NCBI GenBank assembly: GCA_017512285.1
Contig: JAFWGU010000029.1
Coordinates: 1 to 37,416, forward strand
Source of the DNA: Erysipelotrichaceae bacterium
GTDB lineage: Bacteria; Bacillota_I; Bacilli_A; Erysipelotrichales; Erysipelotrichaceae
Length of the DNA stretch: 37,416 bases
Reading direction: 5' to 3'
The translations under genes and the position numbers were made by a program. Every line of letters begins with the position of its first letter. Position 1 is the stretch's first letter. The notes beneath the pieces were generated by a model. It did no database searches and was not told the DNA's origin. It was given only the letters and a program-made list of their open reading frames with translations. Below are positions 15,152 to 23,372 of the stretch, piece after piece.

Positions 15152-17341
15152 TTACTGCAGCTTTACGATGATCTGAGTCGAGTTATTTATCAGTTCACCC
15201 GGAGATATGTTCTGTTCGGTAACATATCCCGATCCATCCATTACTATTTCTATGCCGGTCAGTTCCCAGAAGGCTGTTACCTCCTTGCGCGACCAGCCGC
15301 TCATGTTCGGCATCTCATAGTCCGTTGACCCCATCAGCAGCATTACTCTCTGCTTGGAGATCAGTGTGGAGTTCTCCTTCGGATACTGAGCCAGTACCGT
15401 TGAACCGTTGCCGATGGAAATGATGTTCATGCCCATTGAATTGAGCTTGTTGTGAGCATATGCTGCCGTATGATTAACCAGATTAGGCATTGCATCCTTA
15501 TAAACAACACGCGGAGTTACTTCTTCCTTCTTTTCGGCATTTGGTCTGTCATAGAGGTTATATACTTCAGCACATGTTCTTTCCAGCTGCTTCCAGACCT
15601 CATGGTTGTGAGTATAGTAGGCATCGCTGTCCTTTACGCACATGTAGATCATCAGTTCAGGATCATCTGCCGGCATCATGACGACGGCACTGTGGATGCT
15701 TCGGTTACCATATTCACCATTACTGTCAACGACTTCAGCAGTACCTGTCTTGATGGCGATCCTGACGCCGTCAATGTAGTAGTAACGGCCTGAGCCATCA
15801 TAGTTCGGGTCTGAGGTCTTTTCCATCATCTTGAGGATCGTATCTGAGGTTTCCTTGGAAACAACAGGATCACTGTACACGGTTTCGCCCTTGTACACGA
15901 TCTCGCCAGTCTGGGAGTCAACGATCTTGTCAACGATATATGGCTTGACCATTCTGCCTTCATTGGCGAAGGCACTGTAGCCCTGTACTACCTGAAGTGC
16001 AGTAAAGGCACTGCCCTGTCCGTAAGTAGTAGTAGCTACTTCTGTAACATATGTCATGTTTTCTATTCCCTCGGATTCAAACGGAATGCCCAGTACGTCA
16101 ACCGTCTTGAAGAATCCGAACTTATGCATGTAATCCTGATACGTATATCTGTCTACGTACTTTTCCAATAAGCTTACGGCACCTGTATTCAATGATGCGG
16201 CAAAGCCGTACCAGTAGTCTACCTCACCATAGGTCCAGCCACGGAAGTTCATGATCGTATTGACATAGTTCGGTGCATACCAGTAAAGTCTTTCGATGTT
16301 GCCGTCAGCCTTTTCACCGATCATGTAGTTGCTGGAGTCAAATCTGTCATTCGGATCCAGTCCGCCATAGTCGATAGCAGCGGCATAGGCAAAGGTCTTC
16401 ATTACGGAACCCGGTTCATATGGCAGCATCGCATTCAGATCGATGTAGTCTTCGATGTCCAGTTCATTCTGGTCGTATGTCGGATAGTTGTCATAGGCAA
16501 CGATCTTGCCGGTCTTGCATTCCATGATGATGCCCCAGGCATTCTCCGTTGACCAGCCGAGGTCATATGATTCTTCCAGTGCCTTCTTGAGCGCTGTCTG
16601 AATTCTGTCGTCAATGGTCAGATAGACGTCATTGCCGTTGATTGCCGGAGTATATTCGATCTGCTGACCGACAATGCTGTTACCGGTGGTATCACGGTAG
16701 TATGACTGTCTGCCGTTCTTGCCGGTAAGATACTTGTCAAGATCAGCCTCGATGCCGGTCTTGCCCTGCAGCATGTTGTCACCGCCGTCTTCAGCGTATG
16801 TGTAGCCGGCAAACCCGATCAGGTGTGAGGCATAAGGCGTATATGGATAGTATCTTGATCTGACTCTTTCAAACTCAATTCCGTTTAGATTCAGAGCAGC
16901 GATCTGATCCTTTTTTTCCGTTGATATGCCTCTTCCGGCTGCGCCAAGATAGGTCATGAAGACGTCCTGAGACATTAAGTCTATCAGTTCCTGCTTGTCG
17001 GCACCCAGGATCTCAGCCAGTATTTCGGCTGTCTTGGGCACGTCATCAACGTAGTAAGTGCCCAGAGAGTTACCTGGGCGGTCCGGTGATACATAGGCGA
17101 CTACGTCCCAGGCCTCAATGTCCTGAGCCAGAACGGCGCCGCTTTTTTCATATATTCTTCCTCTGCTGGCAGTTATCCTCTCATTGTCAACGTATGAGAT
17201 TCCGTTATAATCATTCAGGTTGATGCCACTGTTCATGTGGATCCCCTTCACATCGATTAAAAGGACATTGAACAAACACAATGCCCCTAATACGAATGCT
17301 ACTACTGAAATGATCAATATCTTAACATTCTGCCTGAACAT
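15152..17341 (-). CDS. pbpB: Division-specific class B penicillin-binding protein (PBP2B/FtsI type) with C-terminal PASTA domains
   Basis: A 729-residue peptidoglycan transpeptidase anchored by one N-terminal helix (about 8-30). The dimerisation domain has ITASRGRIYEKSG near 56-68. The transpeptidase domain holds the nucleophile motif S312-V-M-K315, SLN (383-385) and KTG (531-533), all intact. The C-terminus (about 600-729) carries two PASTA-like repeats, typical of the Bacillota septal enzyme. It sits between ftsL and mraY in the normal division-cluster order and starts seven bases past ftsL. Its ribosome site is weak, suggesting coupling to ftsL translation. Confidence 0.94.
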   Translation of the reverse strand: MFRQNVKILIISVVAFVLGALCLFNVLLIDVKGIHMNSGINLNDYNGISYVDNERITASRGRIYEKSGAVLAQDIEAWDVVAYVSPDRPGNSLGTYYVDDVPKTAEILAEILGADKQELIDLMSQDVFMTYLGAAGRGISTEKKDQIAALNLNGIEFERVRSRYYPYTPYASHLIGFAGYTYAEDGGDNMLQGKTGIEADLDKYLTGKNGRQSYYRDTTGNSIVGQQIEYTPAINGNDVYLTIDDRIQTALKKALEESYDLGWSTENAWGIIMECKTGKIVAYDNYPTYDQNELDIEDYIDLNAMLPYEPGSVMKTFAYAAAIDYGGLDPNDRFDSSNYMIGEKADGNIERLYWYAPNYVNTIMNFRGWTYGEVDYWYGFAASLNTGAVSLLEKYVDRYTYQDYMHKFGFFKTVDVLGIPFESEGIENMTYVTEVATTTYGQGSAFTALQVVQGYSAFANEGRMVKPYIVDKIVDSQTGEIVYKGETVYSDPVVSKETSDTILKMMEKTSDPNYDGSGRYYYIDGVRIAIKTGTAEVVDSNGEYGNRSIHSAVVMMPADDPELMIYMCVKDSDAYYTHNHEVWKQLERTCAEVYNLYDRPNAEKKEEVTPRVVYKDAMPNLVNHTAAYAHNKLNSMGMNIISIGNGSTVLAQYPKENSTLISKQRVMLLMGSTDYEMPNMSGWSRKEVTAFWELTGIEIVMDGSGYVTEQNISPGELINNSTQIIVKLQ

Positions 17342-17348
17342 AGTAAGC

Positions 17349-17654
17349 CTACTCGTTTACAGTGAATATTACATTGTCATTTGCGTACATGTCGGAGTCA
17401 AGCTTTCCCATGACTCTGTCGTAGTTGCTTAAGTCTCTGACCTCCAGCTGCAGCAGCTCGTTTGACTGCCTGATGCTGGCGATCTTGTACTCGTAGTCCT
17501 GTCTTGAGATGTCAAGAGTAACGTTAAGAGATTTTAAGAAGATACTGCTGACCAGAAAGGCCACAAAAGTCATCATGAAGGTGACGAAAATAAGTCCTGT
17601 GACTTTTAATCTTTTTCTTGGCTTGGCTGTTTTCTTTTCTACATTCTTCTTCAT
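17349..17654 (-). CDS. ftsL: Cell division protein FtsL-like
   Basis: A 101-residue bitopic membrane protein: a very basic 16-residue cytoplasmic tail, one membrane helix (about 19-42) and an external heptad-rich segment likely to form a coiled coil. Identity rests mainly on this shape and on its place between rsmH and pbpB, because FtsL sequence is poorly conserved. FtsL forms a complex with FtsB/DivIC and activates the septal synthase. Its ATG overlaps the rsmH stop by four bases, indicating translational coupling. Confidence 0.85.
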   Translation of the reverse strand: MKKNVEKKTAKPRKRLKVTGLIFVTFMMTFVAFLVSSIFLKSLNVTLDISRQDYEYKIASIRQSNELLQLEVRDLSNYDRVMGKLDSDMYANDNVIFTVNE

Positions 17655-18589
17655 ACTGCTTTCCTTCTCTCTATTACCCTTAACTTTGCGCTGTGAGAAC
17701 GGTGGTTCTCGCTTAACTCTTCATTGCTTGCCAGAATCGGCTTCTTGTTTACCAGGATAAATTCCGCTTCCGGGATTTCCTCTGCCCTCAGGGGAATTCG
17801 CTTGTCAATAAGTGGAGGCTGACTATTGGATTTGAATATTTGCTTGACTATTTCGTCTTCAAGGGAGTGAAAACTTATGACCGCCAGCCTGCCACCCGGC
17901 TTCAATAAATTAAGTGCTCCTTGCAGTCCCCTTTCGAGATTTTCCAGCTCATGATTGACTTCAATTCTCAATGCCTGGAACGTCTGCTTGGCGGGGTGAC
18001 CAGCCTTGCTCTTGACCCTTTCAGGAAGAGCAGACTTTATTACTTCAACCAGTTCCCCGGTTGTTTCAATCGGTTTCTGAAGCCTTCTGGCTTCGATCTT
18101 GCGGGCTATCTGCTTTGCGAATGGCTCTTCGCCATAGCGATACAGAATTCTTACCAGATCGCTGTAACTGTATTCATTGACTACCTTATAGGCGTCGAGA
18201 CTCTGACTCTGATCCATTCTCATGTCCAGTCTGGAGTCGTAACGGTAGGAAAAACCTCTGTCAGGATCATCGAACTGCGGGGAAGAAACCCCTATATCAA
18301 GCAGAACACCGTCCACCTGATATATGCTGCGGCTGTTCAGTTCATCCTGCATGTCGGCATAATTGGCCTTTATCAGGGTGAAATTATTATTTATCCTCTC
18401 AAGTTTTTCTCTTGATTCATCAATGGCTTGCTGATCGATGTCAAAACTGTACAGATGACCGGTGGTCAGCCTCTTCAGTATTTCGCTGCTGTGGCCTGCC
18501 CTGCCGAGAGTTCCATCGACATAGATTCCATCGCCAGTGATGTTCAGCATGGAAACGGTCGTTTCCAGCATTACACTGATGTGTTCCAT
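17651..18589 (-). CDS. rsmH: 16S rRNA (cytosine-1402-N4)-methyltransferase
   Basis: A 312-residue SAM-dependent methyltransferase (formerly MraW) that modifies C1402 of 16S rRNA. The N-terminus HISVMLET is typical, followed by the SAM loop YVDGTLGRAGHSSEIL, LLDIGVSSPQFDDPDRGFSYR, QTFQALRIEVNHEL and FHSLEDEIVKQ, all family hallmarks. Its ATG overlaps the last base of the mraZ stop. It is the second gene of the division cluster. Confidence 0.97.
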   Translation of the reverse strand: MEHISVMLETTVSMLNITGDGIYVDGTLGRAGHSSEILKRLTTGHLYSFDIDQQAIDESREKLERINNNFTLIKANYADMQDELNSRSIYQVDGVLLDIGVSSPQFDDPDRGFSYRYDSRLDMRMDQSQSLDAYKVVNEYSYSDLVRILYRYGEEPFAKQIARKIEARRLQKPIETTGELVEVIKSALPERVKSKAGHPAKQTFQALRIEVNHELENLERGLQGALNLLKPGGRLAVISFHSLEDEIVKQIFKSNSQPPLIDKRIPLRAEEIPEAEFILVNKKPILASNEELSENHRSHSAKLRVIERRKAV

Positions 18590-19011
18590 TACAGGCTCTC
18601 AGAAATTCTTTCGATTTCTTCGTCAGTCAGTCCGTCGTTATAGGCATCCCACTTGTCCTGTGGCCATAATTCCACATGGTCACCGGCACCGATGAATACA
18701 CAGTTCTTGCTTAAGCCTACCTTTTCGATGAGATTTGAAGGAACCAGGATCCTGCCCTGTCCGTCAAATGTTACGGTGGTGGCTGTGGAAGTCAGTATCC
18801 TTATCATGCTACGGGTATTGGCTTTGTTATCTGGCTGGGAAATGATGTCATTATATTTGCCTTTCCAGGCTTCTTCAGTGTAGAGAGCAAGACAGCCGTC
18901 AGTGTAGTAACGGTTAATAATTACTGATTCGCCAAGTTCCCCACGGAACTTGGCTGGAACAGCAACTCTGCCTTTGTTATCCAGTTTGTTACGGTATTCG
19001 CCTAAAAACAC
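18589..19011 (-). CDS. mraZ: Transcriptional regulator MraZ
   Basis: A 140-residue protein with two AbrB-like swapped-hairpin DNA-binding domains: NKLDNKGRVAVPAKFR near residues 8-23 and VTFDGQGRILVPSNL in the second half. MraZ forms rings and represses its own division-cluster operon by binding direct repeats. The start codon is GTG; GGGGA 8 nt upstream, part of the last operator repeat, is the only Shine-Dalgarno candidate. It heads mraZ-rsmH-ftsL-pbpB-mraY-murD. Confidence 0.95.
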   Translation of the reverse strand: MFLGEYRNKLDNKGRVAVPAKFRGELGESVIINRYYTDGCLALYTEEAWKGKYNDIISQPDNKANTRSMIRILTSTATTVTFDGQGRILVPSNLIEKVGLSKNCVFIGAGDHVELWPQDKWDAYNDGLTDEEIERISESL

Positions 19012-19016
19012 GGATT

Positions 19017-19056
19017 ATTCCCCACTTTCCTACACTTTTCCCAACTATTCACCACT
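19017..19056 (-). promoter_or_regulatory. MraZ operator: four 10-bp direct repeats
   Basis: On the minus strand four contiguous decamers read AGTGGTGAAT, AGTTGGGAAA, AGTGTAGGAA and AGTGGGGAAT. The 10-bp period matches one helical turn. MraZ is known to bind tandem TGGGN/GTGG repeats at this spacing upstream of its own gene. The repeats lie just downstream of the -10, and the last one overlaps the likely ribosome site. Confidence 0.85.
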
Positions 19057-19085
19057 ATTGTATAAAAAATACCATAGTTTGTCTA
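19057..19085 (-). promoter_or_regulatory. Promoter of the mraZ division cluster
   Basis: TAGACA (-35, five of six), 17 bp, TACAAT (-10). The predicted start falls inside the first MraZ repeat, consistent with repression by blocking initiation. Confidence 0.7.
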
Positions 19086-19118
19086 CAGATTGTCCGTAAT
19101 TTTTTGTGAAATTTTCGC

Positions 19119-19153
19119 AAAAAAAGGAAGGACCTCCTGATGGAAATCCTTCC
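19119..19153 (-). terminator. Terminator of the MarR-ABC exporter operon
   Basis: GGAAGGATTTCC and GGAGGTCCTTCC pair over 12 bp with two G-U pairs and a 4-nt ATCA loop. They are followed on the minus strand by seven T residues. It lies 25 bp after the second ABC gene and isolates the mraZ promoter. Confidence 0.92.
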
Positions 19154-19177
19154 CTGTATTTCTTATCGTTTTACATG

Positions 19178-21100
19178 CTATTCAAGTTCAAATGCACCGG
19201 TGTACAGCTGGTAATACGTGCCCTTCATGTCGAGCAGCTGCTCGTGGGTTCCTCTTTCGATGATGTGACCGTGATCGAGTACCATGATGGCATTGCTGTT
19301 GCGGACTGTTGACAGTCTGTGAGCAATTACGAATACCGTTCTGCCGTGCATTAGGTTGTCCATGCCCTTCTGTACCAGAGCCTCGGTTCTGGTATCGATC
19401 GATGACGTAGCTTCATCAAGGATCATTACCGGAGGATTGGCAACTGCCGCCCTGGCAATTGAGATCAGCTGTCTCTGTCCCTGTGACAGCTGGGCACCGT
19501 TTCCCGTCAGCATCGTATCGTAGCCTTCAGGCAGTCTGGTGATGAAGTCATCGGCATTTGCCAGCTTGGCAGCGGCGATGCATTCCTCATCAGTTGCGTC
19601 CAGTTTGCCGTAACGGATGTTGTCCATGACCGTTCCGGTGAACAGGTTTACATCCTGTAATACGACACCCAGAGATCTTCTCAGATCAGGCTTCTTGATC
19701 TTGGTGATATTGATACCGTCATATCTGATCTTGCCGTCAGGTATGTCGTAGAATCTGTTGATCAGGTTGGTAATGGTCGTCTTGCCGGCACCTGTTGCGC
19801 CAACGAAGGCGATCTTCTGACCTGGCTTGGCGTACAGTGATACGTCAAACAGTACCTGCTTGCCCTTTTCGTATTCAAAGTCGACGTCGACCATCTGGAT
19901 GTCACCCTTTAATTCAACGTAGGTGATGGAGTGGTCGCTCTGGGCATGGTAATGTCTCCAGGCCCATAAGCCGGTCTGTTCCTTGCATTCATGCAGTTCA
20001 CCGTTTTCATCCCTGTAGGCATTGACAAGAGTTACATAACCTTCATCTTCTTCACTCTTCTCATCGATCAGAGCGAATACTCTGTCACTTCCGGCTAAGG
20101 CCATGGCTACGGTTGAAACCTGCATGGAAACCTGAGAAATGGTGTGCGACAGCTGTCTGGTGAGAGACAGGAAGGCAATGATGACACCGATGGTGATCGG
20201 GCTTATGCCTGTGATCGTCAGGTTAGGAACGCCTGCGACTACCAGGATACCGCCGAAGATAGCGATGACAACATACATGATGTTGCCTACGTTGGCCAAA
20301 ATCGGCATCAGGGCATTAGCCGTTGAGTTGGCAGTCCTGCTGGCCTCAAACAGCTGTTCGTTCAGCTTGTCAAAATCCTTCTTGGCTTCATCTTCATGGT
20401 TGAAGACCTTTACGACCTTCATGCCTTCCATCATTTCCTCAATGAAGCCTTCCTCTTCAGCAAGTGACTTCTGCTGTGCCTTCATGAACCTGGCGCTTCT
20501 GCCGCCGAATTTCTTGGTGATGTTCATCATGACGGTGATCATGACGATTACCATCAGCGTCATCCAGATGCTGTAGTTCATCATGGTGAAGAACACTACT
20601 GAAATTGACATGACTGACTGAATCAGTGACGGCAATGACTGACCGACCAGTGATCTGATCGTATCTACGTCGTTTGTATAGGTGGACATGATCTCGCCAT
20701 GGGTATGTGAGTCAAAATACTTTATCGGCAGAGTTTCCATGTTTGAGAACATGTCATCTCTTAACCCCTTGATGGTTCCCTGACCTACGCCTGCCATGAT
20801 CTGCGGATAGATCACTGAGCTGACAACACCAAGTACGTCATAGATGATCATGGTGGTAATTACCGCTGTCAGTCCCTTGGCAACGCTGTCCAGACCGTTG
20901 GCAATGCCGGGAATGATGACGGTGTCAATGAGCTTGGCCATGAACGAGTTGACTATGACGTTGGATACCGCGCTGAATATGATGCAGATCAGCACGATCA
21001 GTAATCTGAAACTGTAAAGCCTGTAGACGTACCTTATCAGTCTGCCCAGACTCTTGAAGTCAATTTTCTTATCAGTAACATATCTGGCTGGTCTTGGCAT
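19178..21100 (-). CDS. ABC exporter subunit with the complete catalytic ATPase site
   Basis: A 640-residue half-transporter: six membrane helices (about 30-335), then a nucleotide-binding domain with Walker A GATGAGKT (434-441), signature LSQGQ (538-542), Walker B VMILDE (558-563, catalytic Glu present) and an H-loop IAHR. About 50 charged residues (345-400) are inserted before the ATPase domain, as in several heterodimeric exporters. The altered LSQGQ belongs to the degenerate site formed with the partner. The start at 21100 follows GGAGG by 9 nt and overlaps the upstream gene's stop; the longer frame to 21148 is rejected. It probably exports drugs, peptides or lipids with its neighbour; the substrate is not readable. 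Confidence 0.9.
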   Translation of the reverse strand: MPRPARYVTDKKIDFKSLGRLIRYVYRLYSFRLLIVLICIIFSAVSNVIVNSFMAKLIDTVIIPGIANGLDSVAKGLTAVITTMIIYDVLGVVSSVIYPQIMAGVGQGTIKGLRDDMFSNMETLPIKYFDSHTHGEIMSTYTNDVDTIRSLVGQSLPSLIQSVMSISVVFFTMMNYSIWMTLMVIVMITVMMNITKKFGGRSARFMKAQQKSLAEEEGFIEEMMEGMKVVKVFNHEDEAKKDFDKLNEQLFEASRTANSTANALMPILANVGNIMYVVIAIFGGILVVAGVPNLTITGISPITIGVIIAFLSLTRQLSHTISQVSMQVSTVAMALAGSDRVFALIDEKSEEDEGYVTLVNAYRDENGELHECKEQTGLWAWRHYHAQSDHSITYVELKGDIQMVDVDFEYEKGKQVLFDVSLYAKPGQKIAFVGATGAGKTTITNLINRFYDIPDGKIRYDGINITKIKKPDLRRSLGVVLQDVNLFTGTVMDNIRYGKLDATDEECIAAAKLANADDFITRLPEGYDTMLTGNGAQLSQGQRQLISIARAAVANPPVMILDEATSSIDTRTEALVQKGMDNLMHGRTVFVIAHRLSTVRNSNAIMVLDHGHIIERGTHEQLLDMKGTYYQLYTGAFELE

Positions 21101-21101
21101 C

Positions 21102-22838
21102 TTATTCTTCCTCCTTTCCCTTGGTCTGTGACTTATAGATCTCCGCATAGATGCGGTTGTTCTTCATGAGTTCTTCATGTGTTCCCAGTTCCTCGATCTT
21201 GCCGCCGTCGAGCACGATGATCTGATCGCTTTCCTCAATTGAGGCAACTCTCTGGGCAATGATGATCTTGGTGGTTTCCGGGATCTCCTCCCTGAAGGCC
21301 TTTCTGATCAGGGCATCAGTCTTGGTATCTACGGCGCTTGTTGAGTCGTCGAGGATCAGGATCTTAGGCTTCTTCAGCAATGCTCTGGCAATGCATAAGC
21401 GCTGCTTCTGTCCGCCTGAGACGTTTGTACCGCCCTGGGTCAGCATCGTATCATACTTATCCGGCATCTGCTGAATGAATTCATCAGCCTGAGCCAGCTT
21501 GCAGACTCTTTCAATTTCCTCGTCTGTGGCGTCCTTGTTGCCCCATCTGAGGTTATCCTTGATGGTGCCTGAGAACAGGACGTTCTTCTGGAGAACGACT
21601 GATACGGCGTCTCTCAGAGATACAAGGTCATAGTCTCTTACGTCTACACCGCCTACGTATACGGCACCTTCGGTTACGTCATACAGACGGCTGATCAGCT
21701 GGATCAGCGTAGTCTTGGATGAACCGGTAGAGCCGAGAATGCCGATGGTCTGACCGCTCTTAATGTCAAGATTGATGTCAGATAAGGCACTGCGCTTGCT
21801 GTGAGGATCGTACTTGAAGGTAACGTTATCAAATACGATGCTGCCGTCCTTGACTTCCCTGACGCCATCCTTCGGTGAAGTAAGCTGTGACTCATGAGTC
21901 AGGACTTCACAGATACGGGAAGCAGCCTCGGTAGAGAACGTAATCTGAATGAATACCATTGACAGCATGTTCATGGCAGTCAGGATCTGAACGCCATAGC
22001 TGATCAGGGATGACAGCTGACCTGTCGTCAGTTCCGTAGCCTGCGTTCTGATGATGATCAGGGCGCCGAGGTAACAGATGAATTCCTTGGCTGTCTTGAT
22101 GCAGAGCATCATTAACGGGTTATTGAATGCCAGGATCCTTTCAGCCTTGACAAAGTTGCTTCTGACATCCTCGCTGGCCTTCTTGAACTTCTCTATTTCA
22201 TAGTCTTCCCTTACAAATGACTTGACTACTCTTATTCCGGCTACGTTTTCCTGAACGGAATTGTTCAGGGCATCATACTTCTTGAAGATCCTCTTGAAGA
22301 TAGGATGAGCCAGTTTGAAGATGACAAGCAGTCCGACGGCCAGTACCGGCAGGATGGCAAAGAAGATCAGAGCCATTCTGGCATTGATCCTGAAGGCCAT
22401 GATGACTGAGAAGATCAGCATCAGAGGCGTTCTTACAGCCATTCTTATCAGCATCTGGAAAGCCATCTGAATGTGTGAAACGTCATTGGTCAGACGGGTT
22501 ACCAGTGAAGATGATGAAAACTTGTCGATGTCTTCAAAGGCGAAATCCTGTACCTTGTAGAACAGGTCTCTTCTTAGATTCTTGGCAAAGCCGGTTGAAG
22601 CCGTAGCACCGTGTCTGGCGCTGTTGGCACCACAATACAGTGACATTAATGCAAGCACCAGTAATATGGCGCCGTATTTGAAAACGGGAGCCAGTGTTTC
22701 ACCGGTCATTTCATCGATCAGCATGGCCATTACCGTTGGAATGATACATTCCAGAGCAACTTCACCGACCATGAATAACGGTGTGAGTATGGTATCCTTC
22801 TTGTATTCCCCTATCTTACCTGCCAGTATTTTTAGCAT
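21102..22838 (-). CDS. ABC exporter subunit with a degenerate ATPase site
   Basis: A 578-residue half-transporter with six membrane helices and an ATPase domain: Walker A GSTGSSKT (369-376), intact signature VSGGQ (473-477), Walker B ILILDD (493-498). The catalytic glutamate is Asp498 and the H-loop histidine is Gln in IAQR (527-530). These substitutions match the inactive-site half of TM287/288- and BmrCD-type heterodimers, whose partner has LSQGQ, as the next gene does. It overlaps the 3' end of the MarR gene by 23 bp and belongs to the same operon. Confidence 0.92.
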   Translation of the reverse strand: MLKILAGKIGEYKKDTILTPLFMVGEVALECIIPTVMAMLIDEMTGETLAPVFKYGAILLVLALMSLYCGANSARHGATASTGFAKNLRRDLFYKVQDFAFEDIDKFSSSSLVTRLTNDVSHIQMAFQMLIRMAVRTPLMLIFSVIMAFRINARMALIFFAILPVLAVGLLVIFKLAHPIFKRIFKKYDALNNSVQENVAGIRVVKSFVREDYEIEKFKKASEDVRSNFVKAERILAFNNPLMMLCIKTAKEFICYLGALIIIRTQATELTTGQLSSLISYGVQILTAMNMLSMVFIQITFSTEAASRICEVLTHESQLTSPKDGVREVKDGSIVFDNVTFKYDPHSKRSALSDINLDIKSGQTIGILGSTGSSKTTLIQLISRLYDVTEGAVYVGGVDVRDYDLVSLRDAVSVVLQKNVLFSGTIKDNLRWGNKDATDEEIERVCKLAQADEFIQQMPDKYDTMLTQGGTNVSGGQKQRLCIARALLKKPKILILDDSTSAVDTKTDALIRKAFREEIPETTKIIIAQRVASIEESDQIIVLDGGKIEELGTHEELMKNNRIYAEIYKSQTKGKEEE

Positions 22839-23277
22839 AACCTTCTACCTCCATTGCGTTGATGTTTTCCAGCATTCTGTTCAGAACCCTTACTGCCGTT
22901 TCCATGTCTTCGGCAGAAATGCCTTCAAGCATCATCTTATTTGACTTTGTACGGCTCTTGATCAGTTCCTTCTTGAACTGAGCAGCCGCTTCAGTTGCTG
23001 TTACAATCTTGTTTCTTCTGTCCTGAGGATCCGTTTCCGTCTTCACAAAGCCATTGATCTCCAGTCTCTGAACCAGGCCGACGATGGTAGGATGGGAAAC
23101 ATTCATGATATTCTGAAGTTCCTTCTGATTAAGACTGCCGCCGTTTCTGTCCAGATGATGGAGTACCTGTGACTGTGAAAAAGTCAGATCGTTATCCTTA
23201 AGCTGATTGTCGATCCTTGTTTTGATCCGGTTATCGATCTTGTGGATCAGATATCCTATTTCCTCTTTCCTTTCCAT
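22816..23277 (-). CDS. MarR-family transcriptional regulator
   Basis: A 153-residue winged-helix regulator: an N-terminal dimerisation helix, a helix-turn-helix around LNQKELQNIMNVSHPTIVGLVQRLE (given here as landmarks LNQKEL to LVQRLE, about 52-76) and a wing with TDPQDRRNKIV. It is first in an operon with two ABC exporter halves, the usual layout of a ligand-relieved repressor controlling efflux. The start is preceded by GAGGAG. A perfect palindrome over its transcription start is the obvious binding site. Confidence 0.92.
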   Translation of the reverse strand: MERKEEIGYLIHKIDNRIKTRIDNQLKDNDLTFSQSQVLHHLDRNGGSLNQKELQNIMNVSHPTIVGLVQRLEINGFVKTETDPQDRRNKIVTATEAAAQFKKELIKSRTKSNKMMLEGISAEDMETAVRVLNRMLENINAMEVEGYAKNTGR

Positions 23278-23295
23278 AAGCGCTCCTCACAAAAA

Positions 23296-23329
23296 ATATG
23301 TAGCGTGTTACGTGTAACACGCTACATAT
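23296..23329. promoter_or_regulatory. Perfect 34-bp palindrome, probable MarR operator and possible terminator
   Basis: Sixteen-base arms (ATATGTAGCGTGTTAC and its exact complement) flank a 2-bp centre. The palindrome begins on the last bases of the -10 box and covers the predicted start, so a bound MarR dimer would block transcription. On the minus strand it continues into TTTTTT, so in transcripts arriving from the upstream amidotransferase gene it should also fold as a strong intrinsic terminator. Confidence 0.88.
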
Positions 23330-23355
23330 TATACCCTTATTGCCGCTATTGTCAA
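23328..23355 (-). promoter_or_regulatory. Promoter of the MarR-ABC exporter operon
   Basis: A consensus TTGACA (-35), 16 bp, and a perfect TATAAT (-10). This is the strongest promoter by sequence in the window, fitting a gene set kept off by a repressor. Confidence 0.88.
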
Positions 23356-23372
23356 TAAACCGACATTATCAT

